Origin: Paguma larvata
Taxonomy: Eukaryota; Chordata; Mammalia; Carnivora; Viverridae
Length of the DNA stretch: 64,000 nt
Direction of reading: 5' to 3'
NCBI GenBank assembly: GCA_030068075.1
Contig: CM057829.1
Coordinates: forward strand, 84,621,132-84,685,131
Below are positions 44,786 through 57,870 of the stretch, one piece after another (position 1 is the stretch's first letter; every line of letters starts with the position of its first letter). The position numbers and the translations under genes are program-made. The notes under the pieces are model-generated. The model worked only from the letters and a program-made list of their open reading frames with translations. It searched no databases and was not told the origin of the DNA.

Positions 44786-46985
44786 CCATTGCAAGCACTT
44801 TGATTAGTGTAAGGATTGGCCATTCTAATTTCCTAACTGAAATTCTACTTATAACTTAATAGGACCAGAGAAGGTTTTACTCTCTAAAAGTCAGTTTTAA
44901 CACTCTGAGGCCAAATATTGATATTATTTTTAAGGGCTAGAGAGAAATGTCTCCTCTGACTACATGTTAAAGGGTGAATGGGAAAAAAGAATTAAGTTGC
45001 ACATTATTGAGTATCACAAATTGTACTGGCCTATTTTTCTAATTCTTAAATAGTTCTTCAGAATAGTAATCTTTTTTTCATGCAAACACACAAACATCAA
45101 TAGTACATGAAAGAGTATATGGATTCTTATTTCCAGACACATTCCCACATAAATCTGCAATTAACAGAAAGAAAATATTTTTCCAAATTTATTTTTTCAA
45201 ATTTACGGTGTCTGGAGCTAACTCAATAAGGACATTACTTGAATTAGTTTCACTGTGTGTGAAACAATCTTTTAAGGTTTACTCTTCTCTACTTCTGAGG
45301 ATGAAGTAAATAATAGAAGCATCTTTCTGATTCATCATCCAGTTGAACTTGGCCAACATTTGCTATAGGCCTTTACATTTCACTTATCATAAGGAATTTA
45401 TGAAGGTCATGGTCCAAGAATGAACACACGCCAGAATGTTCTGTAGGTATACAGTAGTAAAGCTAAACAGTTTTATTGTAGACATTACCTTACGTTATGT
45501 TGGTATACCATGCTAAATTGATACATCTCATATTACCCAGTGGCAACTTCCCTCTTAAATAATCGAGAGCAAAAATTTTCTATAAATAGCTTTTATCACA
45601 TCAGCCTGAGCCCAGGCCCATCTCACACTAGATAATAAGGTGATGTTAATCTTTTGATTTCTTTTCCTCTCTAGCAGATTACATCCTATTTTAAATCAGA
45701 CACAAACAAAATCTTACAGGAAACATAATTAGATGTGAAATTGCTCTAAAGAACCTTTGTCTCTGGAGAAACCTTTTCACCCTCTGTGATGTGCTAGGAT
45801 GTATCTAATCTAATGATCAGCTGCCACCAAGTAATCGAATATCCCAGAGTCTGAACTGCTAGGGAGTCTATGCATTTTGCTCCTCTTATTTTTACCTCTA
45901 AATAAATAAAGGGATAAAATGGACCTACATGACACTAAATTGCTATTTTTGATGAGAAATTGCTTATATTTGCCATGCTTAGTCCAAGGTTGATGTGTTG
46001 TATTTCTTATCACATACTTAAAGAAACATACTTGAAAATATAATTACTTAGAATGAGTACATAGTGTTTTAAAGGAAATTCTAAAGCAGCTCTAAAAATT
46101 TGAACTCTACACCTTTAAACAATGTTAGCATCCTTCTTGATTACAAGTATAAATCTTTATTATGGTCACCAAGGTGATGAAAATACTGACTCTTCCCTCG
46201 TGGAAAACTAATTGAAAAAATACAAAGGCAATGTAATCGAAGAGTTTTATCAACCTGTTTTTTGATATGATGGATTCTTATCATTTTTGATATTGTATGT
46301 TAACCCTGAAAAATGTTCTATTCCAGATACATAAAAAATAAATAAATAAATAAAAGATAAAACTACAAGCAAAAGATGGTTAGGGTAACTTAATCTGAAT
46401 ATAACCGAGATGACCTTACTATAACTGTGAGATTCTAAAAGAGGGTAAAAATTATAAAGCACTTAAAAACAGACCTTCTTATGACTTCAGATCTCCCTTA
46501 CTTTATCTATACCTTTTGTGAGACTTGATAGCTCAACCATAATATTCCCTTTCCTGATAATTAGCAGAGTTGCAGTCTAAAATTCCCCCAAGAAGCAACA
46601 ATCCCTTATCCAATGACAGCTTGGGGAAATATGGTAGCAATGCAAGCTTTCTTACCTCTAGGACCATTCAATGGTTAAAGGAGGAAATTTGTGATTTAAA
46701 ATAGCTGGTTTCTGACACACAAAATTGCTGATGATTGGGAAGCTCCCTAGTTAAGTTATATTATAGTCTTGGCACAACATGTGAGGAAAACCATTCCTAA
46801 GGAAAAACCTTTAATATAACTTTCCACATGTTTAATCTCAGATAATAACTAGGCAGTACAGAACTGTTTATAGAGTTTATAGAGTTGATTTGAAAGGTGA
46901 ATTAGAACTCTTCTGATTGGTAAAACTCTACCAATATACAATCCTGCCCAGCCCACTTCCTTAACCATGCAAGCTGAGGAGACAA
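44786..46985. other. Single-copy DNA, (AAAT)n at 46329-46355
   Basis: About 2.2 kb with no recognised gene. A short AAAT/AATA microsatellite is the only clear repeat. Open frames (45810-46013 minus, 46250-46462 minus) show no motifs that I recognise. Confidence 0.45.
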
Positions 46986-48280
46986 TTGTACAGAATACCT
47001 TCAATGAAAGTCATTTTACTGAATCCATGTAAGTATGTCCATCTTCACACAAGTAAAAAAAAAGAGCGGCCCAACTTGCCTAGCAGACTGCTCAATGGCA
47101 ATGTTTTTCTTCCTCACACTCTCAGTACCATTTTTAATGTCCTCTTTTCTCTGCTTTATTCTTGCAGGCCATTTTCCTCCTTTCTTGCCTATAAAAATTC
47201 ATCTTTGATCACAGGCAATTTAATAATTGCAGTCCTTAGGTTCCTATTCCTTGAAGATTCAAGTTACTCTTTACTGTCATTTCTTCCAACACTATTATAT
47301 TTCCTGGCAATTTCATTACCTATGTATACGATCCTTCTAGTACGCTTTCCTTCAGCACCTTTCAACTTCTCTTCCTATGGTCTTTCTCTCTACCCTAAAT
47401 CAGCCTTTCACTTCTATGCTCATGCCCTAGATCTTGTCATTATAAAAAACACAAGACTTTCATAGTCTCAATTTCATATCTACCTCTCTTTAATGGTTAC
47501 ATTCTACTATCAACTCACTCCGTTTAGTAGTGCAACTCCATCCATCCCTTCATACCCACTAGGACCTACAAATCTATTGATGTGACTACCATTTTACCAG
47601 ATCACCACACTTATCATTATTTCTCATACCCCAGTTTTGATTCCATATTCATTAATAAAATTACTCCCGTACATAAACTTTCAGCTCTCAATTATCTTTG
47701 TATTATATATTCACTTTCACAAAAGCCTAACCCTGGTTAAATCCAGGATTTAAATTCTCTACCTCCTCTGATCCTTCACACATATAACTAATGGGCAGAG
47801 AATAACACACAACCATGCCATTTTTACTTTAAATACATTACGGTTAATGTCAAGTATACAATCTGTAGAGATGCGTGGCAGGCATACTGCATTTCCCTAA
47901 TTTGTTCACTTTCTTTACTCATAGTTGGTGATTCTGCTACCATTTTAATAAGAACAATTTATAAGAATAGAACATCCAAAAGTCTCCATATTACTTACCC
48001 ATACACACTCTATATTCCCTTTTACTACAGATGAAATATTCATACCTCTAACACCATGCCTTTGGCGAAAACCGTGTATATTAATTGTCAATCCATCCTA
48101 CATACTTTAAAACATGGCTCTTACTATTCTTCTACCTTGTTTCTACTTCTAATCACCTCCATGTACTGGCAACACAATCCAAGCCATAATTTCTCACTAA
48201 GATCAGTAGAGTGGCTTCTGAATGTGTCCCTCTACTTCTACTCCTGTCCCTTATAATTTCCGATATTGTGTTACTTTTTT
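46986..48280 (+). other. CT-rich block, possibly eroded LINE; unassigned
   Basis: Strongly pyrimidine-rich plus strand over about 1.3 kb, containing a 159-codon open frame (46986-47465) whose end reads 'HALDLVIIKNTRLS'. That phrase faintly recalls the 'DLVIT.N' end of LINE endonuclease domains, and L2-type coding DNA is CT-rich, so an eroded L2/CR1-type element joining the L2 tail at 48.3 kb is possible. Catalytic residues are not identifiable, and the frame has no start context or conserved domain to support a gene. Confidence 0.35.
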
Positions 48281-48284
48281 CTTT

Positions 48285-48760
48285 AAGCCATCCAATGGCT
48301 TAAAAGAACAAACAGATATTTAAAATGGTGTACAAAACTTCACTTAATTTTGTCTTCCTTTTTTTCTCTGATGACATCTCCCAACATGCTGCCCTCTTTT
48401 ACTATTATTTCTTTCCAGTATGCTGCCTCCTTTTCTATTCCTCAACACTCATCACATGTTCTTATTCTTGCCTTGAATACTCTTTCTATAAACGCTGATA
48501 TATTTCACCAGCTTTATATCTTTGCCCAGTTTTAATTTCTTTATGAGACTTTTTCATCTCCTTATTCATTGCTTCATTTTTCTTTATAGCATGTATCTAT
48601 TTCTGATGTATTTTATTATGTTTATGTATTTTGTTCATTTTCTGTCTCCATTCTCTATATAAACATCAGTGGAAAATTTTTTGTCTATTTTTTTTTTTTG
48701 CCAGCAAATGCTCCTAAATATATGCTTGACACATAATTCAGTAAATATATGTTGGAACAA
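48285..48760 (+). repeat. L2 LINE 3' region
   Basis: 'taagccatccaatggcttaa' followed by CT-rich '...gccttgaatactctttctat', 'ttgcccagttttaatttctt', 'tatgagactttttcatctcc', 'ttttctgtctccattctcta' and 'gcttgacacataattcagta' keeps the L2 3' order to its terminal repeat region. Diverged. Confidence 0.65.
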
Positions 48761-49119
48761 TGGATGCAGAGCCTTCACTAATAATCAGGGGTTGATTCAA
48801 ACTCCATTGTTCCCCAAGGAGAAAAAAATTGTGATCTACTTTGCATCCAATATATTCGTATGGTACCTAAGGGCCTATTGGAACACGTTAAAATTCCTCT
48901 TCAAAACTACTATTATCCTAGAGTTTTATCTATAATAGCATCCCAAATCAGGTTTATAATCAGAATATAACAATGACTTCAGTAGTCCTGTCATGAGCTC
49001 TTTTAAAACAACTTCTCCATAATAGTTTTAATTAAGGATTATAACTGTTTTTAAAGTCTACATTTTATTGAAAGTGAAAACTTGGTCTCTAAGTTCACTT
49101 CATCAATATTTCTATCTTG

Positions 49120-49466
49120 AGCTAGAGTGTATTATGCTAAGTGAAATAAGTCAGTCGAAGAAAGATGAATACCATATGCTTTCACTCATATGTGGAATTT
49201 AAGAAATAAAACAGATGAACATAGGTGGCAGGGGAGGGAAATCATCAGACTCTTAATTATAGAGAACAAACTGAGGGTTGCTGGAGGGGAAGTGGGCAGG
49301 GGGATGGGTGAAATGGGTGATGGAGATTAAGGAGGGCACTTGTGGTGAGCACTGAGTGGTATCAATGAGTGATGCATCACTAAATTCTACTCTGGAAACT
49401 AATATTACACTATATGTTAACTAACTAGATTTAAATAAAAACTTAAAACTACAAAAAAAGACAAAA
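49120..49466 (+). mobile_element. Carnivore LINE-1 3' end, sense
   Basis: 'tattatgctaagtgaaataa', 'ccatatgctttcactcatat', 'gaacaaactgagggttgctg', 'gatgggtgaaatgggtgatg' and 'catcactaaattctactctg' are ORF2-end and 3'-UTR text of a carnivore-type L1, closely paralleled at 60.42-60.51 kb. 5'-truncated, A-rich tail near 49455. Target duplication not clear. Confidence 0.85.
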
Positions 49467-50754
49467 GAGAATGAGAATTTTAGGATTAAGATGGAACCAC
49501 TTTTTTCACTAAATGTATAAATAATACTTTGGTTTATAATAAATGCAAGATAAATCCATCATAACTCCTTTCAAGAAAGATTATTTTTCTAAGAAATGTC
49601 TACTATGTACAGACATAAACTGGTTTTGTACATTTGATTGATGGATAATTAATAGCCGGTCTATCCTATTTGTTGGTTCAAGAATAGAGCAGCTCTTTTA
49701 TTATCGACAGTTCAATATTCCCAGAAGTCAACCTGGATCAACTTCTTTCTCATGCCTCATGAATGAAAGCATAGTTATCTGCAAGGGACATACAGTTACA
49801 TGCTAAAATCATTTAGAATAGGGTTACAAAAGTCAGCCTTCTTTCATTACTAAACGGATTTTTTAAGGCCTATCAAACGGGTATATGTTTTTGAAGTGTC
49901 AGATAAAGAATTAATAAACACAATTATAATAAATAGTTCATAATTTGTACTAAACGTATACTCATGATCTGAGCAGATGAATGGCATAATCAGATTTGAA
50001 TTTTAGAAATGTCAGATTAGGATGATTTGGGTAAATGAAGGCTTCTAACCTGTTCTCTCTTACTCTGACCAAAACAACAAAAGGAAAAGAAAAGGAAGCA
50101 AAATCAATTATTTTAATAAGAACTAAATATGATGAACTAAAACCAATGGCTACTTAAGCATATTTTGGGAGTATTTTCCTAAATGCAGAGGTTGGAATTC
50201 TGCATTTTCCAGAAACTCTTGAAACTACAGCCCTAATTTTCCTTCTACCAATCAGACAAACTTTCATGACATTTGTGTTTTTAATGTGATGTGGAGTTGT
50301 TTTTACTGTGTCATTTGTGTCTGTTTGCAAAGGTCATCACCAGGATATCTGGTTTTCTATGGCGGCATTAGCAGAGATGTGGTCACTTGACCCATAAGTA
50401 TTAATAAGAGTTGTGGAGAGCATCCATTTTGCAGGTGTTTATGGAAGCTGCAGTTTTAATAGTGGCTTCTTAATCATGGGGACATTCTGATAATAGCTTT
50501 TTGATTGTAAGTTCTCTGATCTTTGGTGCCCTCCTTATTTTGGTAATATGGCGAAGTGTGGCTTAAGACCTGACATTTGTAGTGGCAGATTTCTCATTTT
50601 TTTAAATCATAGAATAAGCATTTGCTCCTTTGTGACTGTTCTTCACTGAAATTATTCTGAAAATTCAACCTAAAATACATTTCTTCAGCCTAACCAACAA
50701 CTTTTAAGCAATTTAACATTTTTCAAAAAACCTTTTTGTGCTTAAATCATCGTG
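49467..50754. other. Single-copy DNA, possible conserved non-coding segment
   Basis: About 1.3 kb without repeats. The part at about 50280-50600 has balanced composition and no L1/SINE texture, the look of slowly evolving unique DNA. No coding frame supported. Confidence 0.4.
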
Positions 50755-51625
50755 TATCCAAAATACATAAGGATCTTCTACAAATCAACAACCAAAAACA
50801 GGTAATCCAATTAAAAATGGTCAAAAGACTTAGTTCGGTAAAGATTTACAATTGTCCAACAACAATATGAAAAGATTGGAACATCACTAATCATAATATA
50901 AATGCAAATAAAAATCACAATGAAATAGCATCTCAAGCATAGTAGGATGGTCATTACCAAAACAACAGGAAATGAGTGTTGACAAGAATGTGGAGAAATT
51001 GGAACCTTGGGCACTATCAGTGGGAATGTAAAATGGTGCAGTAACAATGGAAAAACGGTATGGAGCTTCCTCAAAAGACTAAAAGCAGAATTACTATATG
51101 ATGTAGTAATCCTATTTCTGTGTATATAACCAAAATAATTCAAAGCATATCCTGAAGTGATATTTGCACACTCGTGTTTGTCACAGAATTATTTATGATA
51201 GCCAAGAGGTAAAAAAAAAAATCCAAATATTCATCAACAGATGAGTAATATTTGTTATATACATATAATGGAATATTATTCAGCACTAAAATGGAACAAA
51301 ATACTTATCATATGCAACAGCATGGATAAACCTCAAGATCATTGTATTAAGTAAAATAAGCCAGTCACAGAAGGACAAATACTGTATGCTTCAACTCATA
51401 TAAATTATCTAAAGTAATAAAAATCATAAAAACAGAAAATAGGTAATTTGCAAGGGCTGGTAGAAATGGGGAAGGAAGAATTAGTGTTCGGTGGGCATAC
51501 AATTTAAGATGAAAACATTCTAAAGGTCTATTGAACAATATAAAATATACTTAACACTACTGAACTGTACATCTAAAAATGGTTAAGATGGTAAATTTAA
51601 TGCTATATTTTACAACAAAAAATTC
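50755..51625 (+). mobile_element. Old LINE-1 3' portion, sense
   Basis: ORF2 C-terminal text ('tggtcaaaagacttagttcg', 'gaatgtggagaaattggaac', 'gtgggaatgtaaaatggtgc', 'cctatttctgtgtatataac') followed by 3' UTR ('ggtaatttgcaagggctggt', 'gaactgtacatctaaaaatg', 'gttaagatggtaaatttaat'). More diverged than the felid-type copies. The minus-strand open frame at 50811-51143 is a shadow. Confidence 0.85.
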
Positions 51626-52581
51626 TCTGCAATTGAACCTTGATTATTTTTTGTTGAAAATCAAATCATATACCACATCTTATCAACTGAATACCATAGC
51701 TTACAAAAAATGTCTGCTATATATGGTATAAAGGAAGTAGATTTTATAAAGTCACCAACAATTAAATCAGAGCTCCATGATTAAGTTTCATTTTTGGAGA
51801 ATTAAACGTATAATATTGTAACCTTACCTTATTGAAGTTTAGAAGGGACCAAGCTATGAGATAAAGTCGGCTCAACTATTTGGAAATGCCATTTGGCATT
51901 TCCCACCAGCAACATTCTAAAATGTGTAAAAAACTCACCAGTGACCACAGCAAAACCTTGAGGCATAAGACTTTTTCTCTGCATAGCAGATTTCCAAAAG
52001 TATCGTGATGCTTTTCCAAGGTGAGAAACATTTTTAGAATTGGAGAATAACCTCACCTAAATTTGTAGAAATGAGAAGGAGCTATGGATATTTCCCATAA
52101 AAAGGTGAAGACAAACTTTGGTTAAAGCTACTTTAATTACATAAAGCCAGCAGCAATTAGATATATTAGCATGCATACAGCAAACCCAGCAAATAACTCT
52201 TAATCTCTGACACAATTTCTCAGTATGTGGTTGGTTCAATGAGATCAAATAATATACTTAATTAATAATTATTGTCTCTTTAAATGGGAAGAGTGCATTC
52301 TGCCAAATTTTCAGTCAGAAATCCTGTGAAAGATATTAGAACAGCAATATTTCCATAGAAGAGAAAGCAGGCTAAACAGACATTTATTAAGAAGCATACT
52401 TTTGCAGTGACTTTAATTTGTTAACACTTTTTCTAATTTTAGCTCCTTCTTCTTTTCCTTAATCCTCCTGAATGTCTGATGGTAGTCCACAATTACAATA
52501 TCTCCTCTGGGTTGAGTACTCAAAAAAAAAAAATTCTAATATCAGTGTCCAAATAGGAATACAGGTAGTGTAGGATAAAAT
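51626..52581. other. Single-copy DNA, no gene recognised
   Basis: About 950 bases. Two minus-strand frames (51829-52056 and 52057-52248) lie back to back but show no family, and no splice logic links them. Confidence 0.45.
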
Positions 52582-52595
52582 CTACTTTCTTTTAG

Positions 52596-53284
52596 CGGCT
52601 AAAATGAACAAATTAGGAAACTACAGATGCTGGCGAGGATGTGGAGAAACAGGAACCCTCTTGCACTTGTTGGTGGGAATGCAAACTGGTGCAGCTGCTC
52701 TAAAAAATAGTGTGGAGGTTCCTCAAATAATTAAAAATAGAGCTAGCCTATGATCACCAATAGCACTGCCAGGAATTTACCCAAGGGATATAGGAGTGCT
52801 GATGCATAGGGGCACGTGTACCCCAGTGTTCATAGCAGCACTTTCGAAAATAGCCAAATTATGGAAAGAGCCTAAATGTCCATCAACTGATGAGTGGATA
52901 AAGAAGATATGGTTTATATATACAATGGAATACTATTTGGCAATGAGAAAGAATGAAATCATGCCATTTGCAGCAACGTGGATGGAACTGGAAGGTGTTA
53001 TGCTGAATGAAATAAGTCAGTCAGAGAAGGACAGATATATACTTTCACTCATATGTGGATCTTGAGAAACTGAACAGAAGACCATGGGGAAAGGAAAGGG
53101 GAAAAAATAGATACAAACAGAGAGGGAGGAAAGCAACCCATAAGAGACTATTAAATACAGAGAACAAACGGATGGGGGGAATGGAGGAGAGGGAAACGGG
53201 TGTCAGGCACTTGGGATGAGCACTGGGTGTTGTATATAAGCCAATGTGACAATAAATTATATTAATTTAAAAAAAGAAAAAAAA
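52596..53284 (+). mobile_element. Young carnivore LINE-1 3' end, sense, 5'-truncated
   Basis: Starts in the ORF2 C terminus ('ggctaaaatgaacaaattag') and ends with 'ggatgagcactgggtgttgt', 'acaataaattatattaattt' and an A-rich tail. CTACTTTCTTTTAG (52582-52595) and CTACTTTCTTTTTAG (53285-53299) are the target duplication, differing by one T. Very similar to the copy at 23.9-24.7 kb. Confidence 0.93.
52796..53065 (+). pseudogene. LINE-1 ORF2 C-terminal open segment
   Basis: 89 open codons: 'MHRGTCTPVFIAALSKIAKLW', trimmed here to its key part 'CTPVFIAALSKIAKLW', then 'WIKKIWFIYTMEYYLAM' and 'FAATWMELEGVMLNEISQSE'. Typical C-terminal ORF2 text. The upstream Cys/His motif is in a different frame because of small shifts. 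No independent function. Confidence 0.88.
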
Positions 53285-53299
53285 CTACTTTCTTTTTAG

Positions 53300-53789
53300 G
53301 TAAGGTCGAGGGGCAAGCAATAGTTTGCATTCATTAAAAAAAAACGAGAAAAAATAATATGGATACCATATAAGTGTTCTGAAATATAAAGAAGATAACC
53401 TATAAGAAATAAGTGAAGAACACACTTTAAAAGAAAATTTAACTACATAAAACAGAAATAAATTTTAGACACCAGATGGTTTATAATCAGAAGGAATAAA
53501 AGTAAAACATCACTATACAAGAAAAAAAGATGAAATAAAATTATATCCAAGAGAAAAAGAAGCTGGTATGTTATTTTTTTAAGTCAAAAGAAGTACAACT
53601 AAAGGATTAGAAACAAACTATTTAAATTCCATAAAATTAAAACATCATTTTGAGGGAAAATTAAAAGTTTATTTCTAACTAGTAAGAAAAAAATGGATAA
53701 AAATTATCCAAGGTAAATTGAGAGACCCAAGAAAGACATGAGGAAGATTAAAAATACAGATTTTTTTACTTCTTAGGGATAGAACACAA
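53300..53789. other. A-rich plus strand, unassigned
   Basis: About 490 bases with strong A excess on the plus strand. No clear L1 or other repeat match. It may be eroded LINE sequence upstream of copy B. Confidence 0.4.
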
Positions 53790-55786
53790 TAAAGTCTAAG
53801 AAAAAGATGGCCCTTCAACTTTAAATTCCTAGATCTGTATGTGGCAAGAGCTCACTGACTATCCTGAATTACTACTAAAAAGTTATTTACAGAACTTCCA
53901 GTTGCTTGTCCAGCAGCTAATAAGTTTGGAAGCTGCTACTTCATCCTAACAAGTAAAAAGGCAAACGAGCTGATAAAGCAACACATCTTAGATTTCTCAG
54001 AGAGGTGAAGTCACAGGACAAAAACTGCCCCCAAACTGGAAAGACTCAGAGGCAAATACAGAGAATTACAATTTACTTGAGCAGACAACCACAAATTGAA
54101 ATTTCCATGAGAACCAGGGCTGCGGAGAAAAACCCGAACTGTGATTGAGGCATTGCTGGAGGCCCAGTGTGGACACCTCTAAAGGTGAAAGACTCCAGGT
54201 GACCTAGTCATAGAGTGGCCCCCACGATTTGGTGAGATTTACTTCCAGGAGCTTGTCCACGTTCCTATAGTAATTATCAGATAAAAATCCCTTTAGGCTT
54301 CTGGCAGGGAGAGGAGAAAAAAGAACCATTTTGAAGCACATCAGAGTATTCTATTCTTAACAGGCCTAACCTCAGGGTAAACCAGTTAACCAGAACCTAC
54401 ACTGCTGGTTTTATTGGAGCCTAATTGACCTGAAAGAAAAGAAATACCCAACTCCAGCCGGCTCTAACCTTCTGCTTGAGAAAAGAAAATACTCAAATCC
54501 AGCCCACTTTAGCTATCTTGTCTCACCCAAGAGAGAGGAGGGGATGGAAGCATGTGTGAAGGGCACAGACCAGAGGCATCGCTAGATTAAAATGCTGAGA
54601 CCAATCAGAGGATTATAGAGAGCTTCCTCTCTCTTCACATTTTACCACCACGTTACTAAGGGCCTATTTGCAGAAGTTTCTTTTATCCAATACATTGTAT
54701 CCAGCTATCAAAACAAAGCAGAACAACAAATGAAAAATAAACCAAGACATACTAAAAGGCAAAAAACACATTTTGAAGAGAGAGCTCATATGTCAGAACC
54801 AGAGCCATAACTAACAGAGATGATGAAATGATCAATAACTATGATGGAATATGCTAAGTACTCTAATGGATAAAGTGAATAACATGCAGGAACAGACAGG
54901 GACTGTAAGAAGAAAAAAGGAAAATCTACAATAAACAAGAAAATAAATGCTAGAGATGGAAAGCACTGTGACTAAAATGAAGAATGCCTTTGATGAGCCT
55001 ATTAGTAGACCAGACACAGCTAAGGAAAGAATGTGGACTTGTGGATGTTTAAATAGCAGTCTCCAACACTGAAAAGCAAACAGCAAAAAGACTAGGGGAA
55101 AAAAGGAACAAAATATCCAAGAGCTGTAACAAAAAGTGTAACATATGTGGGATAAGAATACCTTTCAAAGGAAAGACAGTGAAGAGCGAGAGCGATATTT
55201 GAAGAAATAATGACTAAGATCTACCCCAAATTTGGTCGAACCCCAAACCATGAATCCAAGAAGCCTGGATGATGCCAAACAAGGTAAATGCCGAAAAAAC
55301 TTCACCTAATATATCATTTTCAAATTATAAAATAAGGATAAAGAAAAAATCCTGAAAGAAGCCAAAGGGAGAAAAAAAAAACTTCCTATAGGGGAATAAA
55401 TAAAAGAATTATGACTTCTTCTCAGAGAGCATGTGAAGAAGATGATAATGGACTAAATTATTCAAACTGCTGAGAGAAAAAGCCCACCAACCTAGAACTC
55501 TGTCTCCTGTGAAATTATCCTTCAGAAGTGAAGAATAAATATTTTTTCATATAAACAAAAATTTAAGTGAATTTATTACCAGTAGATTGCCTTGCAAAAG
55601 ATGTTAGAAGTTCTTTAGAGTGAAGGAAATTATATAGCTCAGAAGCTCAGATCTACATAAAGGAAGGGGGAATAACAGAGAAGGGATAAATGAAAATAAA
55701 ATAAAAACAGACTTTTCTAGATTGATCTAACAGATAACAATTTGTTCAAAATAATAATACCAACAATGAATTTACATATATATGTA

Positions 55787-55788
<2 letters not shown>

Positions 55789-55828
<40 letters not shown>
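55789..55828 (+). repeat. (GT)20 microsatellite
   Basis: Pure GT run in the region between ORF1-like and ORF2 text of L1 B, preceded by 'catatatatgtaat'. The same place in copy A (about 6960) holds only 'acacatatgtatatacatg', so the tract grew from an ATATGTATA seed within the L1. Confidence 0.96.
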
Positions 55829-55831
<3 letters not shown>

Positions 55832-56024
55832 CCTATAGCAAAATGAACGAATGTAACATAGCCATGATACACTTGGCAAGATGGAGGAATTAGGATTATT
55901 TTGTTATTGTAAGATACTGTACTACCTCTGAAGTGGTACGGTGTTATTTGAAAATGGATTAGTTGTAAGTATATATTGTAAACCCTAAGGTAGCCATTAA
56001 AAATTAGTTTTTAAAAAAGTACAA

Positions 56025-56233
56025 ATGGGGCGCCTGGGTGGCTCAGTCAGTTAAGTGTCCGACTTCGGCTCAGGTCATGATCTCACAGTCTGTGAGTTCA
56101 AGCCCTGCGGTCGGGCTCTGTGCTGACAGCTCAGAGTCTGGAGCCTGCTTCGAATTCTGTGTCTCCTTCTCTCTCTGCCCCTCCCCTGCTCATGCTTTGT
56201 CTTTCCTGCTCTCAAAAATAAATAAAACATTAA
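56025..56233 (+). mobile_element. CAN SINE (feliform type), near consensus
   Basis: GGGGCGCCTGGGTGGCTCAG at 56027-56046, A-box region 'ggctcagtcagttaagtgtc', B-box-like 'gagttcaagccc', CT block and 'aataaataaaacattaaaaa' tail. AAAAAAGTACAA at 56013-56024 and 56234-56245 is a perfect target duplication. The least diverged SINE in the window, so probably among the youngest. Confidence 0.97.
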
Positions 56234-56689
56234 AAAAAGTACAATTGATATGATAAGAGGAGAGAAAATAGAATCATATAAAATATTCCATTAAAACCAC
56301 AAAAGGCAGAAAAAGAGTGGAACACAAGAGTAAGAACAAAGGTCAAGGGCAACACAGAAAACACGAGTATGATAGATCTTTATCCAGCTATATCAATAAT
56401 TACTCTGAATGTTAATGTTCTACATGAACCAATTAAAAGACGGCAATTGTCAGAATGGATCAAAAAGTAAGCTCAATTATGTTGCCTACACTTTAAATAT
56501 AAAGACACATAGAGATTAAAGGTAAATGGATGGAGAAAGATGTACTGTACTAACACTAATCCAAAGAAAGGAGAGTAGCAATATTGACTTTTGAACACAG
56601 CACACATAAGAGCAAAGAAATTATTAAGAATAAAGACAAAAATAAGGAATAAAGAAAATGATCAAGGGGCCAATCTTCCTAGAAGATAT

Positions 56690-57870
56690 AACAATTCTTA
56701 TTGTATATGTACCTAGAAAAGAGTGTTGAACTATATGAGGCAAAAAAAAAAATGGATAGAACTCCAAGGAGAAATAGATGAGTCCTCCATTATAATTAGA
56801 GACTTCAACACTTCTCTATCAGAAATGAGGAGATCCAGCAGGCATAAAATCAGAGAGAACATAGTTGAACCTACACAACAACAATCAACTGGATATAATG
56901 GACATCTATAGACTAATTTATTAAACAACAGCAGAATAGATGTTCCTCTCAAGCATATGGAGGCATCAACAACATAGACCACATTACGGCCATAAAACAC
57001 ACCTTCACAAATTTAAAAGAATGGTTCCTATAAAACAGAAAGATGACTGGATAACCCAAGATATGTAAAGATTAAACAATACACTTATAAGTAATACTTA
57101 GGTCAAAGAAGAAATCTCATGAAAAATTAAAATGGATTTTGAACTCAATGAAAATGAAAACATGACTTATCAAAATTTGTGGGATGCAGAAAAAATAGGG
57201 CTTAGAGGGAAATTTATAGCATTGAATGAATACATTAGAAAAGAAGAAAGACCTCAAACCAATCATCTAAGCTTCTATCCTGGAAATCAGAAAAAGGAGA
57301 GCAAATTAAATCCAAAATAAGAAGAGAAGAAATAATAAGAATTAAAGTAGAAATAAAATTAAAAACAGAAAATCAGTAAAGAAAAATCAATAAAACCAAA
57401 AGCTAATTCTTTAAAATGATAAGTCTAGGCAGGCTAACTAAGAACAAAGAAATTACTAATATCAGACATGAAAGGGAGTTATCACTGCAGATTTCATACA
57501 CATTAAGAATGTATAAAAGTAATACTATGAACATCCCTATGCCCACAAAATCAATAATCTAAATGAAATGGATTAATCCCTCATAAGACACAATTTGCCA
57601 AAACTCACACAGGAAAAAATAGGCAATCTGCATAAGTCAATCACTATTAAATAAATTTAATCACTAATTAATAACCTTCCAAAACAAAGATAAGGCCAGG
57701 ATGGATGCACTGATGAATTCTTCCAAACATTTAAGAAAGATATTATACAATTCTCTACAATCTTTTTCAGAAGATAGAAACTGAGAGTACTTTCTAACAC
57801 ATTCCATGAACTCAGCATTACCCTAACACCAAAACCAAACAAAAACATTACAAGAATAGTGTTCAAAACT
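56690..57870 (+). pseudogene. LINE-1 ORF2 remnant (copy B): endonuclease to RT start
   Basis: 'ELQGEIDESSIIIRDFNTSLS' in key part 'SSIIIRDFNTSLS' (about 56784-56822) matches the consensus 'STIIVGDFNTPLS', keeping the catalytic-region D-F-N. Then 'QQQSTGYNGHL', '[18 protein letters not shown]'-type text ('[18 protein letters not shown]', 57225-57278), then 'aaaactcacacaggaaaaaa'. Interrupted by stops and followed by the RT deletion. Confidence 0.8.

Noticed and set aside
56027..56120. tRNA gene suggested by A- and B-box-like words
   Set aside because: The box-like words belong to a CAN SINE head, which is tRNA-derived but has lost the cloverleaf. The element has a SINE tail and target duplication.
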